Positions 51,839 through 60,994 of a stretch of DNA of 64,000 nucleotides are shown here, in pieces. Each line of letters starts with the position of its first letter. Positions within the stretch are counted from its first letter, which is position 1. This DNA is from Marinobacterium mangrovicola (GTDB lineage Bacteria > Pseudomonadota > Gammaproteobacteria > Pseudomonadales > Balneatricaceae). The stretch lies in contig NZ_SMFU01000008.1 of the NCBI RefSeq assembly GCF_004339595.1, forward strand, positions 744,001 to 808,000. Reading direction: 5' to 3'. The notes beneath the pieces are model-generated. The model was not told where the DNA came from. It did not search any database and saw nothing but the letters and a program-made list of their open reading frames with translations. A program made the translations under genes and the position numbers.

Positions 51839-52825
51839 ATGAAACTGGCCACTCTTAATGACGGCAGCCGTGATGGACAGCTGCTGGTCGTCTCCCGTGA
51901 TCTGAGCCGTGCGGTCAAGGCGCAGGGCGTTAACACCATGCAGCAGTTACTGGAAAACTGGTCCGATTTTGAGCCCGGTCTGCAGCAGCAGTATGCCCAG
52001 CTTAATAACGGCGAGCTCAGTGAGACACTGTTTTTCGACCCGGCCCAGGTGATGGCACCGCTGCCGCGCACTCATCAGTTCGTCGATGGTTCGGCCTTCC
52101 TCAATCATGGCAACATCATGGAGCAGGCGTTCAATCTGACCATTAAGAACGAAGATAACCGACCGATCATGATTCAGCGCCAGGGCGACGATTTCCGTGG
52201 CCCCTGCGAGGATTACCCGTTCCCGTCAGAGGCGGATAACGGTGATTTTGAGGGCGAGGTCGCGGTCATCCTCGATGATACCCCCATGGGCGTCACGCCG
52301 GCGGAAGCGGAAAGCAAGGTCCGTCTGCTGGTGTTGATGAACGATGTCAGTATGCGTGCCCATCTGTTCAAGGAGATCCAGCTCGGGTTCGGTTTTCTGC
52401 TGGCCAAACCGGCCACCGTGTTCGGCCCGGTTGCTGTCACGCCGGATGAGCTGGGTGAGGACTGGAAAGAGGGGCGCGTGCATCTGGATATGAACGTATC
52501 GCGTAATGGCGAGTGGTTCGGCAATCCTAATGGTGGCGAGATGGACTTCAGCTTTGGCGAGCTGATTGCGCACCTGTGCTACAACCGCAACCTGCGCGCC
52601 GGCATGGTGCTTGGTAGCGGTACCTTCTCCAATGAGAAGTACAACAAGGTGGGCTCAGCTTGCCTCGCCGAGCGCCGCGCTATCGATGTGATCGAGTGCG
52701 GTGAGCCGAAGACCGATTTCCTTCATTTCGGTGAAAGACTGCGTTTCGAGATGTTTGGCCGCGACGGCCAGTCGATCTTCGGCGCCATCGATCATCGCTT
52801 TGTGCAGGCGGATAGCAAAAGATGA
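51839..52825 (+). CDS. Fumarylacetoacetate-hydrolase-family enzyme (1)
   Basis: A 328-residue protein. MKLATLNDGSRDGQLLVVSRDL opens it; FEGEVAVILDD gives the metal-binding Glu-Glu pair and LLVLMNDVSMR the Asp; GMVLGSGTFSNEKY and GSACLAERRAIDVIE end the fold. FAH-family enzymes cut or decarboxylate 1,3-diketone-like ring-opening products using magnesium. Its lead domain (1-90) is that of the longer FAH type. It overlaps the SDR gene by ATGA. A second, separate FAH-family gene follows the SDR gene, so two successive steps may use this fold. Confidence 0.85.
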   Translation: MKLATLNDGSRDGQLLVVSRDLSRAVKAQGVNTMQQLLENWSDFEPGLQQQYAQLNNGELSETLFFDPAQVMAPLPRTHQFVDGSAFLNHGNIMEQAFNLTIKNEDNRPIMIQRQGDDFRGPCEDYPFPSEADNGDFEGEVAVILDDTPMGVTPAEAESKVRLLVLMNDVSMRAHLFKEIQLGFGFLLAKPATVFGPVAVTPDELGEDWKEGRVHLDMNVSRNGEWFGNPNGGEMDFSFGELIAHLCYNRNLRAGMVLGSGTFSNEKYNKVGSACLAERRAIDVIECGEPKTDFLHFGERLRFEMFGRDGQSIFGAIDHRFVQADSKR

Positions 52826-53814
52826 AGGTGCTGGTCACCGGCGGTAACGGCTTTGTCGGCCGGGCACTGGTGCAGCGTCTACTGACAGATCCTGCGATTG
52901 AGCAGTTAACCGTTGTGGACTGCATGGTCGATGGTTTACCGGATGACCCGCGCATAACTGCGGTCAGCGGCAGTATTGTCGATACCGGGGTGCTGGAGCA
53001 GGCGTTCGCCGGCAGGCCGGAGGTTATCTATCACCTGGCCAGTATCCCAGGCGGCGCCGCCGAAGATAACTACGAGCTGGGGCTGGATGTGAACCTGCGC
53101 GCTACGCTGGCGATGCTGGAGCTGGCGCGGCTTCAGTCCGAAGAACAGTCCCAAGAACAGTCCCAAGCGCAGTCGCAAGATCTGTCGCAGAGGCAGCGCC
53201 CGCTGTTTCTGTTCTCCAGCTCCATCGCCGTGTATGGCGCGCCGATGCCGGATCCGGTGACCGATGACTCAACCATGAATCCCCTATTGAGTTATGGTGC
53301 GCAGAAGCTCGCCGCCGAGGTGTTGGTAAAGGATTATCACCGGCGTGGCTGGATCGATGCCCGTATCCTGCGCCTGCCCGGAATCGTTGCCCGGCCGCCA
53401 CAACCTTCTGGTCTGCGCTCGGCATTTATGAGCGACCTGTTCTGGAAACTGTCTGCCGCTGAGCCGATGGTTTGCCCGGTATCGCCGGATGCGGTGGCCT
53501 GGTGGATGTCGGTGGGTTGCTGTGTGGATAATCTGATTCATGCCGCGACCGATCGCGATCCAGCGTGGGAACAGCGCTGCGATTACACCCTGCCGGTACT
53601 CAGACTGACGGTTGGTGAAGTGGTAGCAGGGCTCGCTGAACGCTTTGGCCAGGACCGCGCTGAAAGCGTTGAATACCAGCCCGATGCGGCTCTGGAAAAG
53701 GTATTTGGTCGCTTCCCTATGCTGGACTCCAGCGCAGCTCTTGCGGTGGGTTTCAAACATGATGGGGATATTCAAAGTCTGATCAGTCGCGCTTTGTATC
53801 GCCAGGTGGTCTGA
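52822..53814 (+). CDS. NAD-dependent epimerase/dehydratase-like (extended SDR)
   Basis: A 330-residue extended SDR. MKVLVTGGNGFVGRALVQRLL is the NAD site; VIYHLASIPGG, FSSSIAVYG and the catalytic YGAQK are in place. The sequence is like D-erythronate dehydrogenase (DenD)-type enzymes that oxidise sugar acids. Residues about 107-122 are a Ser-Gln-rich insert (EQSQEQSQAQSQDLSQ) made by a 12-bp tandem repeat before the SSS strand, where relatives have a short loop. Translationally coupled to the FAH gene. Role in the pathway is unclear. Confidence 0.8.
   Translation: MKVLVTGGNGFVGRALVQRLLTDPAIEQLTVVDCMVDGLPDDPRITAVSGSIVDTGVLEQAFAGRPEVIYHLASIPGGAAEDNYELGLDVNLRATLAMLELARLQSEEQSQEQSQAQSQDLSQRQRPLFLFSSSIAVYGAPMPDPVTDDSTMNPLLSYGAQKLAAEVLVKDYHRRGWIDARILRLPGIVARPPQPSGLRSAFMSDLFWKLSAAEPMVCPVSPDAVAWWMSVGCCVDNLIHAATDRDPAWEQRCDYTLPVLRLTVGEVVAGLAERFGQDRAESVEYQPDAALEKVFGRFPMLDSSAALAVGFKHDGDIQSLISRALYRQVV
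53140..53187 (+). repeat. In-frame 12-bp tandem repeat in the SDR gene
   Basis: Four 12-bp units of the form CAAGAACAGTCC; the first two differ at one base and the later two diverge further. Each codes for a QEQS-like tetrapeptide, so copy changes keep the frame. It is a likely slippage site. Confidence 0.85.
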
Positions 53815-53958
53815 ACACTAATCCCGACTGTGATACTGGGAATTGCACTTGGCATGTGCCGAGAACCGGATTACTGTTGAGGCTTCTATCTGTTGGCTGG
53901 CGAAATGATATAGCCGGCCAAGAGCCAAATAGACAACATAATAAAGAAGGCTGTTCCT

Positions 53959-55032
53959 TTGTCTCAAGATTACTCTCTGTCTCTGGATGGCTCTTTACCT
54001 CTAGATGACTCTTTACCACTAAAGTACGCGCTCGGCACGTTTTCAGTGGCGGGTGCGCCTGCTTTCCCCGGCATTGTTATGGGCGACTCTGCGCTCGCCC
54101 TTCAGGCGCTGCTTCCGCTCTGCCGTAATCTGGGCAAGCCGCTTTATGCGGTGTCATCCATGCTTGAAATGCTGGATCACTGGGATCAGAACCAGCCTGC
54201 GCTGGACGCTGTCGTGCAGGATCTGCAGGCCGATCTAAACAGCGTCACGCCCAATCTTCCCTGGGTTTCCCTGGCCCACCTGCGGGTGCATGCGCCGATC
54301 GAAAACCCTCGCCAGTTTTTCTGCGCCGGCGCCAATTACCGCAAGCATGTCATCGATCTGATCGTGGATCAGGGGCGGGACCCGGGGCTGCAGAATCTGT
54401 CGAAAGAGGAGACCCGCCGCGCCGCTGAGCAGGCGATGGACGAGCGGGTCAAACACGGCGAGCCTTACGTCTTTACTCAGCCTGTGGGATCTATCTGCGG
54501 GCCTTACGATGACATCCTGCTGCAGCCTGACGTGGAACAGCCGGACTGGGAGCTGGAGCTGGCGGTTGTGATCGGGAAGGAGACCTTCCGGGTTAGCGAA
54601 GCCGAAGCGCTCGACTACGTGGCCGGTTACACCATCATTAACGACATATCCAACCGCGAGCTGATCCACCGTACCGATATGAAAGCGATAGGTACCGACT
54701 GGGTGATGGGCAAAGGGCTACCGACCTACAATCCCATGGGGCCGTTCCTGGTACCGGCATCGCAGATCGGCGATCCACAGCAGCTGCATGTCAAACTGAG
54801 CCTGAATGGCGAGGTGATGCAGGATGAGGGCTGCTCGGACATGATCTTCCCGGTGGCGAAGCTGATCGCTTATCTGAGTTCCCGTATCCGCCTGCTACCG
54901 GGCGATATCCTGATTACCGGCTCTCCGTCCGGTAATGGCAGTCACTATGGTCGTTTCCTGCGGGATGGCGATTGCCTGGAAGGGGAGATCAGCGGAATTG
55001 GTGTGATGCGAAATCGCTGTAAAGCGCTCTGA
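53959..55032 (+). CDS. Fumarylacetoacetate-hydrolase-family enzyme (2)
   Basis: A 357-residue FAH-fold enzyme. FFCAGANYRKHVID starts the catalytic domain at about 117, WELELAVVIGKE gives the metal-binding Glu pair, TIINDISNRE the Asp, and LLPGDILITGSPSG the end. Compared with the first FAH-family protein it has a different lead domain. TTG start with AAGAAGG eight bases before. Its first residues (LSLDGSLPLDDSLPL) come from a duplicated 18-bp segment, so a start further in is possible. Likely an acylpyruvate hydrolase or hydratase-type step after ring opening. A strong terminator follows. Confidence 0.83.
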   Translation: MSQDYSLSLDGSLPLDDSLPLKYALGTFSVAGAPAFPGIVMGDSALALQALLPLCRNLGKPLYAVSSMLEMLDHWDQNQPALDAVVQDLQADLNSVTPNLPWVSLAHLRVHAPIENPRQFFCAGANYRKHVIDLIVDQGRDPGLQNLSKEETRRAAEQAMDERVKHGEPYVFTQPVGSICGPYDDILLQPDVEQPDWELELAVVIGKETFRVSEAEALDYVAGYTIINDISNRELIHRTDMKAIGTDWVMGKGLPTYNPMGPFLVPASQIGDPQQLHVKLSLNGEVMQDEGCSDMIFPVAKLIAYLSSRIRLLPGDILITGSPSGNGSHYGRFLRDGDCLEGEISGIGVMRNRCKAL

Positions 55033-55038
55033 TCAGCC

Positions 55039-55079
55039 AGGGGCCTGGGCGGTGACGCCTTGGCCCCTATCTCTTTTAA
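55039..55079 (+). terminator. Intrinsic terminator ending the first catabolic operon
   Basis: AGGGGCC (55039-55045) pairs with GGCCCCT (55062-55068), with an inner GCG/CGC pair, followed by ATCTCTTTT. It lies between convergent genes. Confidence 0.8.
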
Positions 55080-55109
55080 ACTCCTGTCCCTATTAAAGTC
55101 TGTTCTCTA

Positions 55110-56201
55110 TTAAATCCCAAGCAGTCGTTTGGCGTTGTTTGAGAGAATCTTCTCCCGCTCCTCAGGGCTGAGTTCCGTCAGCTCATTCACCAGGGCGTGA
55201 ATATCATAGGCGCCCATATCGAACGGGTAATCCGTCCCCACAACCACCTGATCAACGCCCACCGAATTGATCAGCGCCTGCACCGCTTCCGGGGTGTAGA
55301 CCAGGGTGTCGAACCAGATGCGACGCAGGTATTCGCTGGGTGCATGCTTCATCGTCTGTGCTTCCGGGCGCACGCGGTGGCCGTGGTTGCTGCGTTCCGG
55401 GTAGAAGGGGAGATAACCGCCGCTGTGGGCCGCCAGTATCTTCAGATTCGGATAGCGGTCGAATACACCGCCGAAGATCAGCTGTGACAGCGCAATGGTG
55501 GTTTCCAGCGGTTGGCCGATCACGTTGGACAGGTAATGGGTGTCCAGACGATCGCCCAGGTCGGCGCCAAAGGGGTGGATAAATATCACCGCGCCGAGTT
55601 TTTCCGCGCAGGCCCAGAGCGGTTCCAAAGCCGGGGAGCTAAGCGGGGTACCTTCCACGTGGGTGGAGATCTCCGCGCCACGAAAGCCGTTTTTGACCGC
55701 TGTTTCCAGCTGGGCAACGGCCAGCTCCGGATGTTGTAACGAGAGCGCACAGAAGCCGCTGAACTTCTCAGGATGCTGGTCGATCAGCGACAGGATCGCG
55801 TTGTTCTGTACATCCACCAGCGCTGTGGCCAGTGCTTCATCCGCCCAGTAACAGTAGTGGCTCGGGGATGGGCTGATCACCTGCAGGTCGATCCCCAGGC
55901 GTTCCATATCTTCCAGCCGGGCGCCTGGGTCCACCAGCTTGCCGGCGATGTCGGGCAGCATCCGCTCATCGTTGTATTGGGATGAGGCTTCGCCGGTGGT
56001 CAGCCGCATGCGGGCGTTTTCCTGACGCCGCTGCGCTTCCTGAGCAGTCAGCCTTTCTACATCGGGTACAAATACGTGGCAGTGCAGATCGATCACCTGA
56101 ACCGCCCGGGATCGCTGGTTAACCGCTTGTTGCGCCTTGTTCGCCAGCGAACAGGAGGGAGGACAGCGGGAGTCGCAGATATGCAGTTGGATAGCGTCCA
56201 T
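55110..56201 (-). CDS. Amidohydrolase, ACMSD/decarboxylase-like
   Basis: A 363-residue amidohydrolase_2 protein. IDLHCHVF at about 38-45 supplies the first metal histidines, IFIHPFG and AAHSGGYLPF the middle ones, and VVGTDYPFDMG the Asp. The group includes aminocarboxymuconate-semialdehyde decarboxylase and gamma-resorcylate decarboxylase, non-oxidative decarboxylases. The N-terminal 36 residues have three cysteines (CDSRCPPSC) and no family counterpart I know; AAGGG before the ATG supports this start. It is divergent from the DUF1302 gene with a pair of inverted repeats between, and converges on the first operon. Confidence 0.82.
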   Translation of the reverse strand: MDAIQLHICDSRCPPSCSLANKAQQAVNQRSRAVQVIDLHCHVFVPDVERLTAQEAQRRQENARMRLTTGEASSQYNDERMLPDIAGKLVDPGARLEDMERLGIDLQVISPSPSHYCYWADEALATALVDVQNNAILSLIDQHPEKFSGFCALSLQHPELAVAQLETAVKNGFRGAEISTHVEGTPLSSPALEPLWACAEKLGAVIFIHPFGADLGDRLDTHYLSNVIGQPLETTIALSQLIFGGVFDRYPNLKILAAHSGGYLPFYPERSNHGHRVRPEAQTMKHAPSEYLRRIWFDTLVYTPEAVQALINSVGVDQVVVGTDYPFDMGAYDIHALVNELTELSPEEREKILSNNAKRLLGI

Positions 56202-56320
56202 TGGTTTCCCTTTTTTATGATTATCTTGGGCGCAGCGGCGAAACCTCAGGGTAAAACCGCTACCGCCCGGGACGTTTTTCGAGACGCTATAAATCTATGC
56301 AATCCGGTCACAATCCAATA

Positions 56321-56415
56321 AATCGTTTATAAACATGTAAGCCATCGATTGTGTGGATATGAAAAGTAGGTGTTACTACCCGTAAAACCGATAGTTTCCA
56401 TTTTTATAAACGATT
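56321..56415. promoter_or_regulatory. Inverted operator pair between amidohydrolase and DUF1302 genes
   Basis: AATCGTTTATAAA (56321-56333) recurs as its exact reverse complement TTTATAAACGATT (56403-56415), 69 bases apart. The first copy contains the perfect palindrome GTTTATAAAC. This looks like two binding sites for one dimeric regulator in a divergent promoter. The rest of the 356-base gap (56202-56557) shows no other element. The regulator is unknown; the LysR gene at the right edge is a candidate by proximity only. Confidence 0.6.
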
Positions 56416-56557
56416 GGTCAGATGCCTCGTTTGGAGAGAACCTCTTCCCCATCGCCAACAAGCACAGGTGGCAGACGCGGCAAATCCCGGGTGATCGGGA
56501 GCGTTGAGCACACTGCGGCGATTTCCCATTAAAAAAAACAACAGGGGCTCAGTTCTC

Positions 56558-58213
56558 ATGACCAATAAAAAGGCGGTTTTCCGGCCAGTTGCGCCGTTCC
56601 GGCTGACACTGGCAGCGGCTCTGGTACTGGGGGTACCGGTCGCCCAGGCATTTGAGATCGATACGGGTAACAGGGATGTGTACCTGCGGTGGGATAACAC
56701 CGTGAAGTACAGCACAGCGTTTCGTCTGCAGGATCAGAGCGAGGAGTTGATCTACGGAACCGGCGGGTTGAACGGTAACGATGGTGATCTGAACTTTGAT
56801 AAAGGGTTGATCTCCAATCGTGTCGATATCCTGTCAGAGCTGGACATCGGTTATAAAGACTTCGGGGCGCGTATCAGTGGCGCTGCCTGGTATGACGATG
56901 TTTACCACAAGAAGACGGATCGCGGCGTAGGCTCTGCGATTCCTCCATTCCTTGATACACCCAACGCTACCTCGGTTCCATACAACGAGTTCACCAAAGC
57001 GACTCAGGATCTGCACGGTGGCGATATCGAACTGCTGGACGCCTTTGTTTATTGGAACGGCCTGATCGGCGATCGTGCGCTGTCGGTACGCGCCGGCCAG
57101 CACGGCCTGGTCTGGGGTGAGAGCCTGTTCTTCGGTGCGAACGCCATCGCCGGTGCCATGGCGCCGGTGGATGTAGTCAAGGCGCTCTCTGTACCGAATA
57201 CCCAGTTCAAGGAGTTGATCCGCCCGGTTAACCAGCTCTCCAGCACCTTTCAGTTGACCGATGACCTGACTCTCGGCGCCTTCTACCAGCTGGAGTGGGA
57301 AGAAACCCGTCTGCCGGGTTCAGGTAGCTACTTCTCCACCGCTGATATTATTGGCGATGGCTCCGAAAACATCGTCGCCGGTCCCCTGGGGCGTATTCCT
57401 CGCGTCAGCGATGCGGAAGCGGGTGACTCAGGCCAGGGCGGTATCCAGCTGCGCTATGCCGGTGAATTCACCGACTACGGCTTCTACGCCATGCAGACCC
57501 ACGCACGTACGCCGACCCTCTACGAATACGGCGCCAACTACGCCGTGGGTGATCTGGGCAACTACGCCTGGCTCTATCAGGAGGATATCAAAACCGTAGG
57601 TGCCAGCTTCATTACCACGGTAGGCAACGTCAATATCGCCGGTGAGGGTTCGCTGCGTTGGAACATGCCGCTGGTATCCAATGCGGTGGAGCTCCACGAT
57701 AGCAGTCGTCCATCCGACTATGTGGATGATCCGCTACACGCCGTTGGCCGCACAGCCCATGTCAACCTGAACATGCTGGCGTCACTGGGCCCGTCTTTCA
57801 TCTCCAAGGAAGCGAGTCTGGTCGGTGAGGTAGCTTGGCACCGTCTGTTGAGTATCACCGATAACCCCGAAATGCTGGATTCCAAGGCAGAACGTGACGC
57901 CTGGGGTCTGAAGGTTGTGTATACCCCCACCTATCGTCAGGCGTTCCCGGGCTGGGATATCAGCGTACCGGTGGGTATCAGTTACTTCCCGAGGGGCAAG
58001 TCTGCTGTGTTGAGTAACTTTGGTGTCGATGAGGGCGGTGATATCAGCCTGGGTGTTAACGCCACCTACCTGAACGATATCCAGATGGGTCTGCAGTACA
58101 CCCACTATTACGGTAGCGAAAAAGCCGCGCGTGACGAAGTGCAGGAGCTGACCTTCGACCAGTCGCGTGCTGACCGTGACTTCATTTCATTCTTCGTCAA
58201 GACCACCTTCTAA
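56558..58213 (+). CDS. DUF1302-family outer-membrane protein
   Basis: A 551-residue protein with signal peptide (cleavage after VAQA), then FEIDTGNRDVYLRWDNTVKYSTAFRLQDQSEEL, the typical DUF1302 opening, many amphipathic strands (SVRAGQHGLVWGESLFFG, LGAFYQLEWEETRLPGSG, GLQYTHYYGSEKAAR) and a final Phe (FFVKTTF), marks of an outer-membrane barrel. DUF1302 and DUF1329 genes occur together near degradation genes for hydrophobic compounds and may help these cross the envelope. ATG 56558 is taken, because the signal peptide starts there; the longer frame from 56504 adds untypical residues. Confidence 0.85.
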   Translation: MTNKKAVFRPVAPFRLTLAAALVLGVPVAQAFEIDTGNRDVYLRWDNTVKYSTAFRLQDQSEELIYGTGGLNGNDGDLNFDKGLISNRVDILSELDIGYKDFGARISGAAWYDDVYHKKTDRGVGSAIPPFLDTPNATSVPYNEFTKATQDLHGGDIELLDAFVYWNGLIGDRALSVRAGQHGLVWGESLFFGANAIAGAMAPVDVVKALSVPNTQFKELIRPVNQLSSTFQLTDDLTLGAFYQLEWEETRLPGSGSYFSTADIIGDGSENIVAGPLGRIPRVSDAEAGDSGQGGIQLRYAGEFTDYGFYAMQTHARTPTLYEYGANYAVGDLGNYAWLYQEDIKTVGASFITTVGNVNIAGEGSLRWNMPLVSNAVELHDSSRPSDYVDDPLHAVGRTAHVNLNMLASLGPSFISKEASLVGEVAWHRLLSITDNPEMLDSKAERDAWGLKVVYTPTYRQAFPGWDISVPVGISYFPRGKSAVLSNFGVDEGGDISLGVNATYLNDIQMGLQYTHYYGSEKAARDEVQELTFDQSRADRDFISFFVKTTF

Positions 58214-58225
58214 GAGGACTTGAGC

Positions 58226-59605
58226 ATGATAACTACAAATAAACTCAAAGCCTTGAGTGTCGCCATCATCGGCGCCTGTTCCCTGAGTGCCCAACTGAGT
58301 ATGGCCGGTGTCAGTGCCGAAGAAGCGGCCAAGCTTGGCGATACCCTGACCCCGCTGGGCGCCGAGATGGCCGCCAGCGCCGATGGCCTGATCCCCGCCT
58401 GGACCGGTGGCTATACCCCCAAGGATGCGTCGGAAACTGAGCAGGATATTCCAAACCTGTTCACTGACGAAAAGCCGCTGTACAGCATTACTGCCGCCAA
58501 TTTGGCCGAGTACGCTGACAAGCTGACCGAAGGCACCAAGCGGATGTTTGAGCTCTATCCGGATACTTACCGGATAGATGTGTACCCGAGTCACCGTACC
58601 GCCAAGGCACCGGACTGGGTCTACGAGAACACGGCTGCTAATGCCACTCGCGCGACGGTGGAAGATGTTAACGGTGCACCTGTAGTCAAAGGTGCCTTCG
58701 CCGGTACGCCTTTCCCGATTCCGCAGGCCGGTGTCGAGGTGATGTGGAACCACCTGATGTTCTGGCGTGGCTTCGCGGCGGATATGATCTTTCGTCACTA
58801 CCTGATCACCGCTGATGGCCAGCCGGTGATGACCACTGATGGTGAATCGGTGATGCAGATGCCGTTTTACGATCGTGAGAGCTCCGTGGAAGAGTTCGAT
58901 AAGGATGGTGACCGTTGGCTGTTCCGTCTGAAGAACATCGGCCCGCCGATCCGTGCCGGCGAGCAGATCATGGGGCGCAATAACGTGGACCCGCAAAAGA
59001 GCCAGTCCCACGTCTACCTGACCGGTCAGCGCCGCGTACGTAAGCTGCCGAACGCCTGCTGCGACACGCCGACACCGGCCACCGCAGGGGTAATGTCCTT
59101 CGACGAACTGACCGTGTTCTCTGGCCGTCTCGACCGTTTCGACTGGAAGCTGGTGGGCAAGCAGGAGATGCTGATCCCTTACAACAACAACGGCATCCAG
59201 CACCTGGATGGCCCGGAGGCGCTGTTTGACAAGCACCACCTGAATCCGGATCACGTGCGTTGGGAGATGCACCGTGTCTGGGTAGTCGAGGCAAACCTGA
59301 AAGAGGGCGAACGCCACCAGCTGCCGCGCTCACGCTACTACATCGATGAAGATACCTGGTCTGCAACCCTGGCTGACCGCTGGGACGCGCAGGGCGAGCT
59401 GGCCAAGACTCTCTGGGCGCTGAATGCGGTGATTCCGAAAGCGCCGGGCACTATCCCGATGACCAGTGGCTTCTACGATCTGACCTCCAAGTCCTGGTTC
59501 GTACAGAACTACTACGTCGGCGATGACCACACCTATCGACTGGTGGATCGTCACAGCCCGACCGAGTTCAACCCCGCCATTATGGCTGGCCGGGGCGTAC
59601 GTTAA
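58226..59605 (+). CDS. DUF1329-family exported protein
   Basis: A 459-residue protein with a signal peptide (ALSVAIIGACSLSAQLSMA), then GVSAEEAAKLGDTLTPLGAEMAASADGLIPAWTGG, the standard DUF1329 opening, and the conserved FAGTPFPIPQAGVEVMWNHLMFWRG and DMIF. Periplasmic or outer-membrane linked, LolA/LppX-like fold in some members, suggesting lipid-like ligand transfer. It follows the DUF1302 gene by 12 bases with AGAGGA before the ATG at 58226. The two are nearly always partners. Confidence 0.87.
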   Translation: MITTNKLKALSVAIIGACSLSAQLSMAGVSAEEAAKLGDTLTPLGAEMAASADGLIPAWTGGYTPKDASETEQDIPNLFTDEKPLYSITAANLAEYADKLTEGTKRMFELYPDTYRIDVYPSHRTAKAPDWVYENTAANATRATVEDVNGAPVVKGAFAGTPFPIPQAGVEVMWNHLMFWRGFAADMIFRHYLITADGQPVMTTDGESVMQMPFYDRESSVEEFDKDGDRWLFRLKNIGPPIRAGEQIMGRNNVDPQKSQSHVYLTGQRRVRKLPNACCDTPTPATAGVMSFDELTVFSGRLDRFDWKLVGKQEMLIPYNNNGIQHLDGPEALFDKHHLNPDHVRWEMHRVWVVEANLKEGERHQLPRSRYYIDEDTWSATLADRWDAQGELAKTLWALNAVIPKAPGTIPMTSGFYDLTSKSWFVQNYYVGDDHTYRLVDRHSPTEFNPAIMAGRGVR

Positions 59606-59617
59606 ACCGGAGTAGAA

Positions 59618-59658
59618 GGGCGGTTTTAGCGCAGGCTAAACAAGCGCTATAACCGCCC
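59618..59658 (+). terminator. Long hairpin after the DUF1329 gene
   Basis: GGGCGGTT.AGCGC pairs with GCGCT.AACCGCCC (59618-59632 with 59644-59658). No T run follows. It may end or stabilise the DUF1302-DUF1329 message before the transporter gene. Confidence 0.6.
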
Positions 59659-59783
59659 GATTGCAAGATCTATCCCCCTTCCCTTGACGGCCCTCGAACG
59701 CTGCTTCGTGGGCCATTTTTTCGGCGCCGGATATCGGGCCCAGGTCGGTTTTCACGACCGGGTGGTTGCCGAAGGAGAGTCTC

Positions 59784-60968
59784 ATGAACACTGAACGTCA
59801 GGCGGGCTTGCCGCAATCCCTGTTACTGCTGCTGGGTAGCTGTCTGCCGGTGCTAGGCGCGGTGCTGATCGCTCCGGTACTGCCACGGATGCAGAGCCAC
59901 TTTGTCGGTACTCCGGGCCTGGAAGCGCTGGTCCCCATCGCTCTGACCATTCCCGCGCTGGTGATTGCTCTGACCGCGCCCTTTGCCGGGTTGGTTGCTG
60001 ATCGCTTCGGTCGTCGCCGTCTGCTGCTGGTGTCGATGATCGTTTACAGCATCTTCGGCCTGATGCCGTTTTGGCTCGATTCTCTGGTCGGCATCGTGAT
60101 TAGTCGTGCAGGTCTTGGCTTTGCCGAAGCCGGCATCATGACTTGCTGCACCACGCTGATCGGTGATTACTACGGCGGCAAACGTCGCGAAAAACTTTTT
60201 GCCCTGCAGGCGGTGGTCACTTCGCTGTCTGCAGCGGTGTTTATCTCTGTGGGCGGCGTGCTGGGCGAACAGGGCTGGCGTACGCCGTTTGTACTTTACG
60301 CAGCGGGCTTTATCTTCCTGCCGCTGATGGCCTGGCTGCTCTGGGAGCCGGTCAAGCATCACGCCCAGGCGGCAGCAGGGCAGGACGAAACCTTTCCCTG
60401 GGGCGGGCTGGCGCCGCTCTACCTGCTCTCGTTCCTGGCCGGTATCAGCCTGTTTATCGTGCCGGTGCAGGCCGGTTTCCTGCTGACTCAGTTGCAGATC
60501 GACGCGCCCCAGGATATCGGTATGACCATGGGCGCCAACCAGCTGGGTGTGTTGCTCGGCGCGCTGGGGTTCCGGCTGATATCCAGCCGTTCCAGCGGCT
60601 CGCTGCTGATGCTCGGGTTCAGCCTGGCCGGTGCCGGCGGCATCCTGATGGCGTTCGCTCAGACCCATATGCTGGTAACCTTGGCGGTGCTGATCAACGG
60701 GCTGGGTGTCGGCCTTATGCTGCCGACACTGATTACCCGCATCATGTCGCAGGTTGAACTCAGGCAGCGTGGGCGCGCCGCCGGTGGCTTCACCGCAACG
60801 CTTTTTGGTGGTGAATTTGCCAGCCCCCTCGTTGTACTGGCGATGACGGGCGGCTTCGGTGTAGCACTGACCAGTGCCCTGATGGCGGTAGGGCTGGCGC
60901 AGCTGCTGGTGGCAGTGCTGTGCGTAACGCTGATTCGATTCCGGGCACCGGTTCCGGCAGCGACCTAA
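59784..60968 (+). CDS. MFS transporter
   Basis: A 394-residue inner-membrane protein with twelve helices, GLVADRFGRRRLLLVSM between helices 2 and 3 and RAGLGFAEAGIMTCCTTLIGDYYGGKRREK in the fourth and fifth, as in the major facilitator superfamily. QMELxQRGRAAGG-type loop near the end is GQVELRQRGRAAGGF. AAGGAG lies before the ATG at 59784; six codons of upstream frame are dropped. By position with DUF1302/1329 and the sulfatase it probably imports the pathway substrate, though export cannot be excluded. Confidence 0.85.
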   Translation: MNTERQAGLPQSLLLLLGSCLPVLGAVLIAPVLPRMQSHFVGTPGLEALVPIALTIPALVIALTAPFAGLVADRFGRRRLLLVSMIVYSIFGLMPFWLDSLVGIVISRAGLGFAEAGIMTCCTTLIGDYYGGKRREKLFALQAVVTSLSAAVFISVGGVLGEQGWRTPFVLYAAGFIFLPLMAWLLWEPVKHHAQAAAGQDETFPWGGLAPLYLLSFLAGISLFIVPVQAGFLLTQLQIDAPQDIGMTMGANQLGVLLGALGFRLISSRSSGSLLMLGFSLAGAGGILMAFAQTHMLVTLAVLINGLGVGLMLPTLITRIMSQVELRQRGRAAGGFTATLFGGEFASPLVVLAMTGGFGVALTSALMAVGLAQLLVAVLCVTLIRFRAPVPAAT

Positions 60969-60994
60969 TAAGAACAAGATGGAGTAGAGATTAA

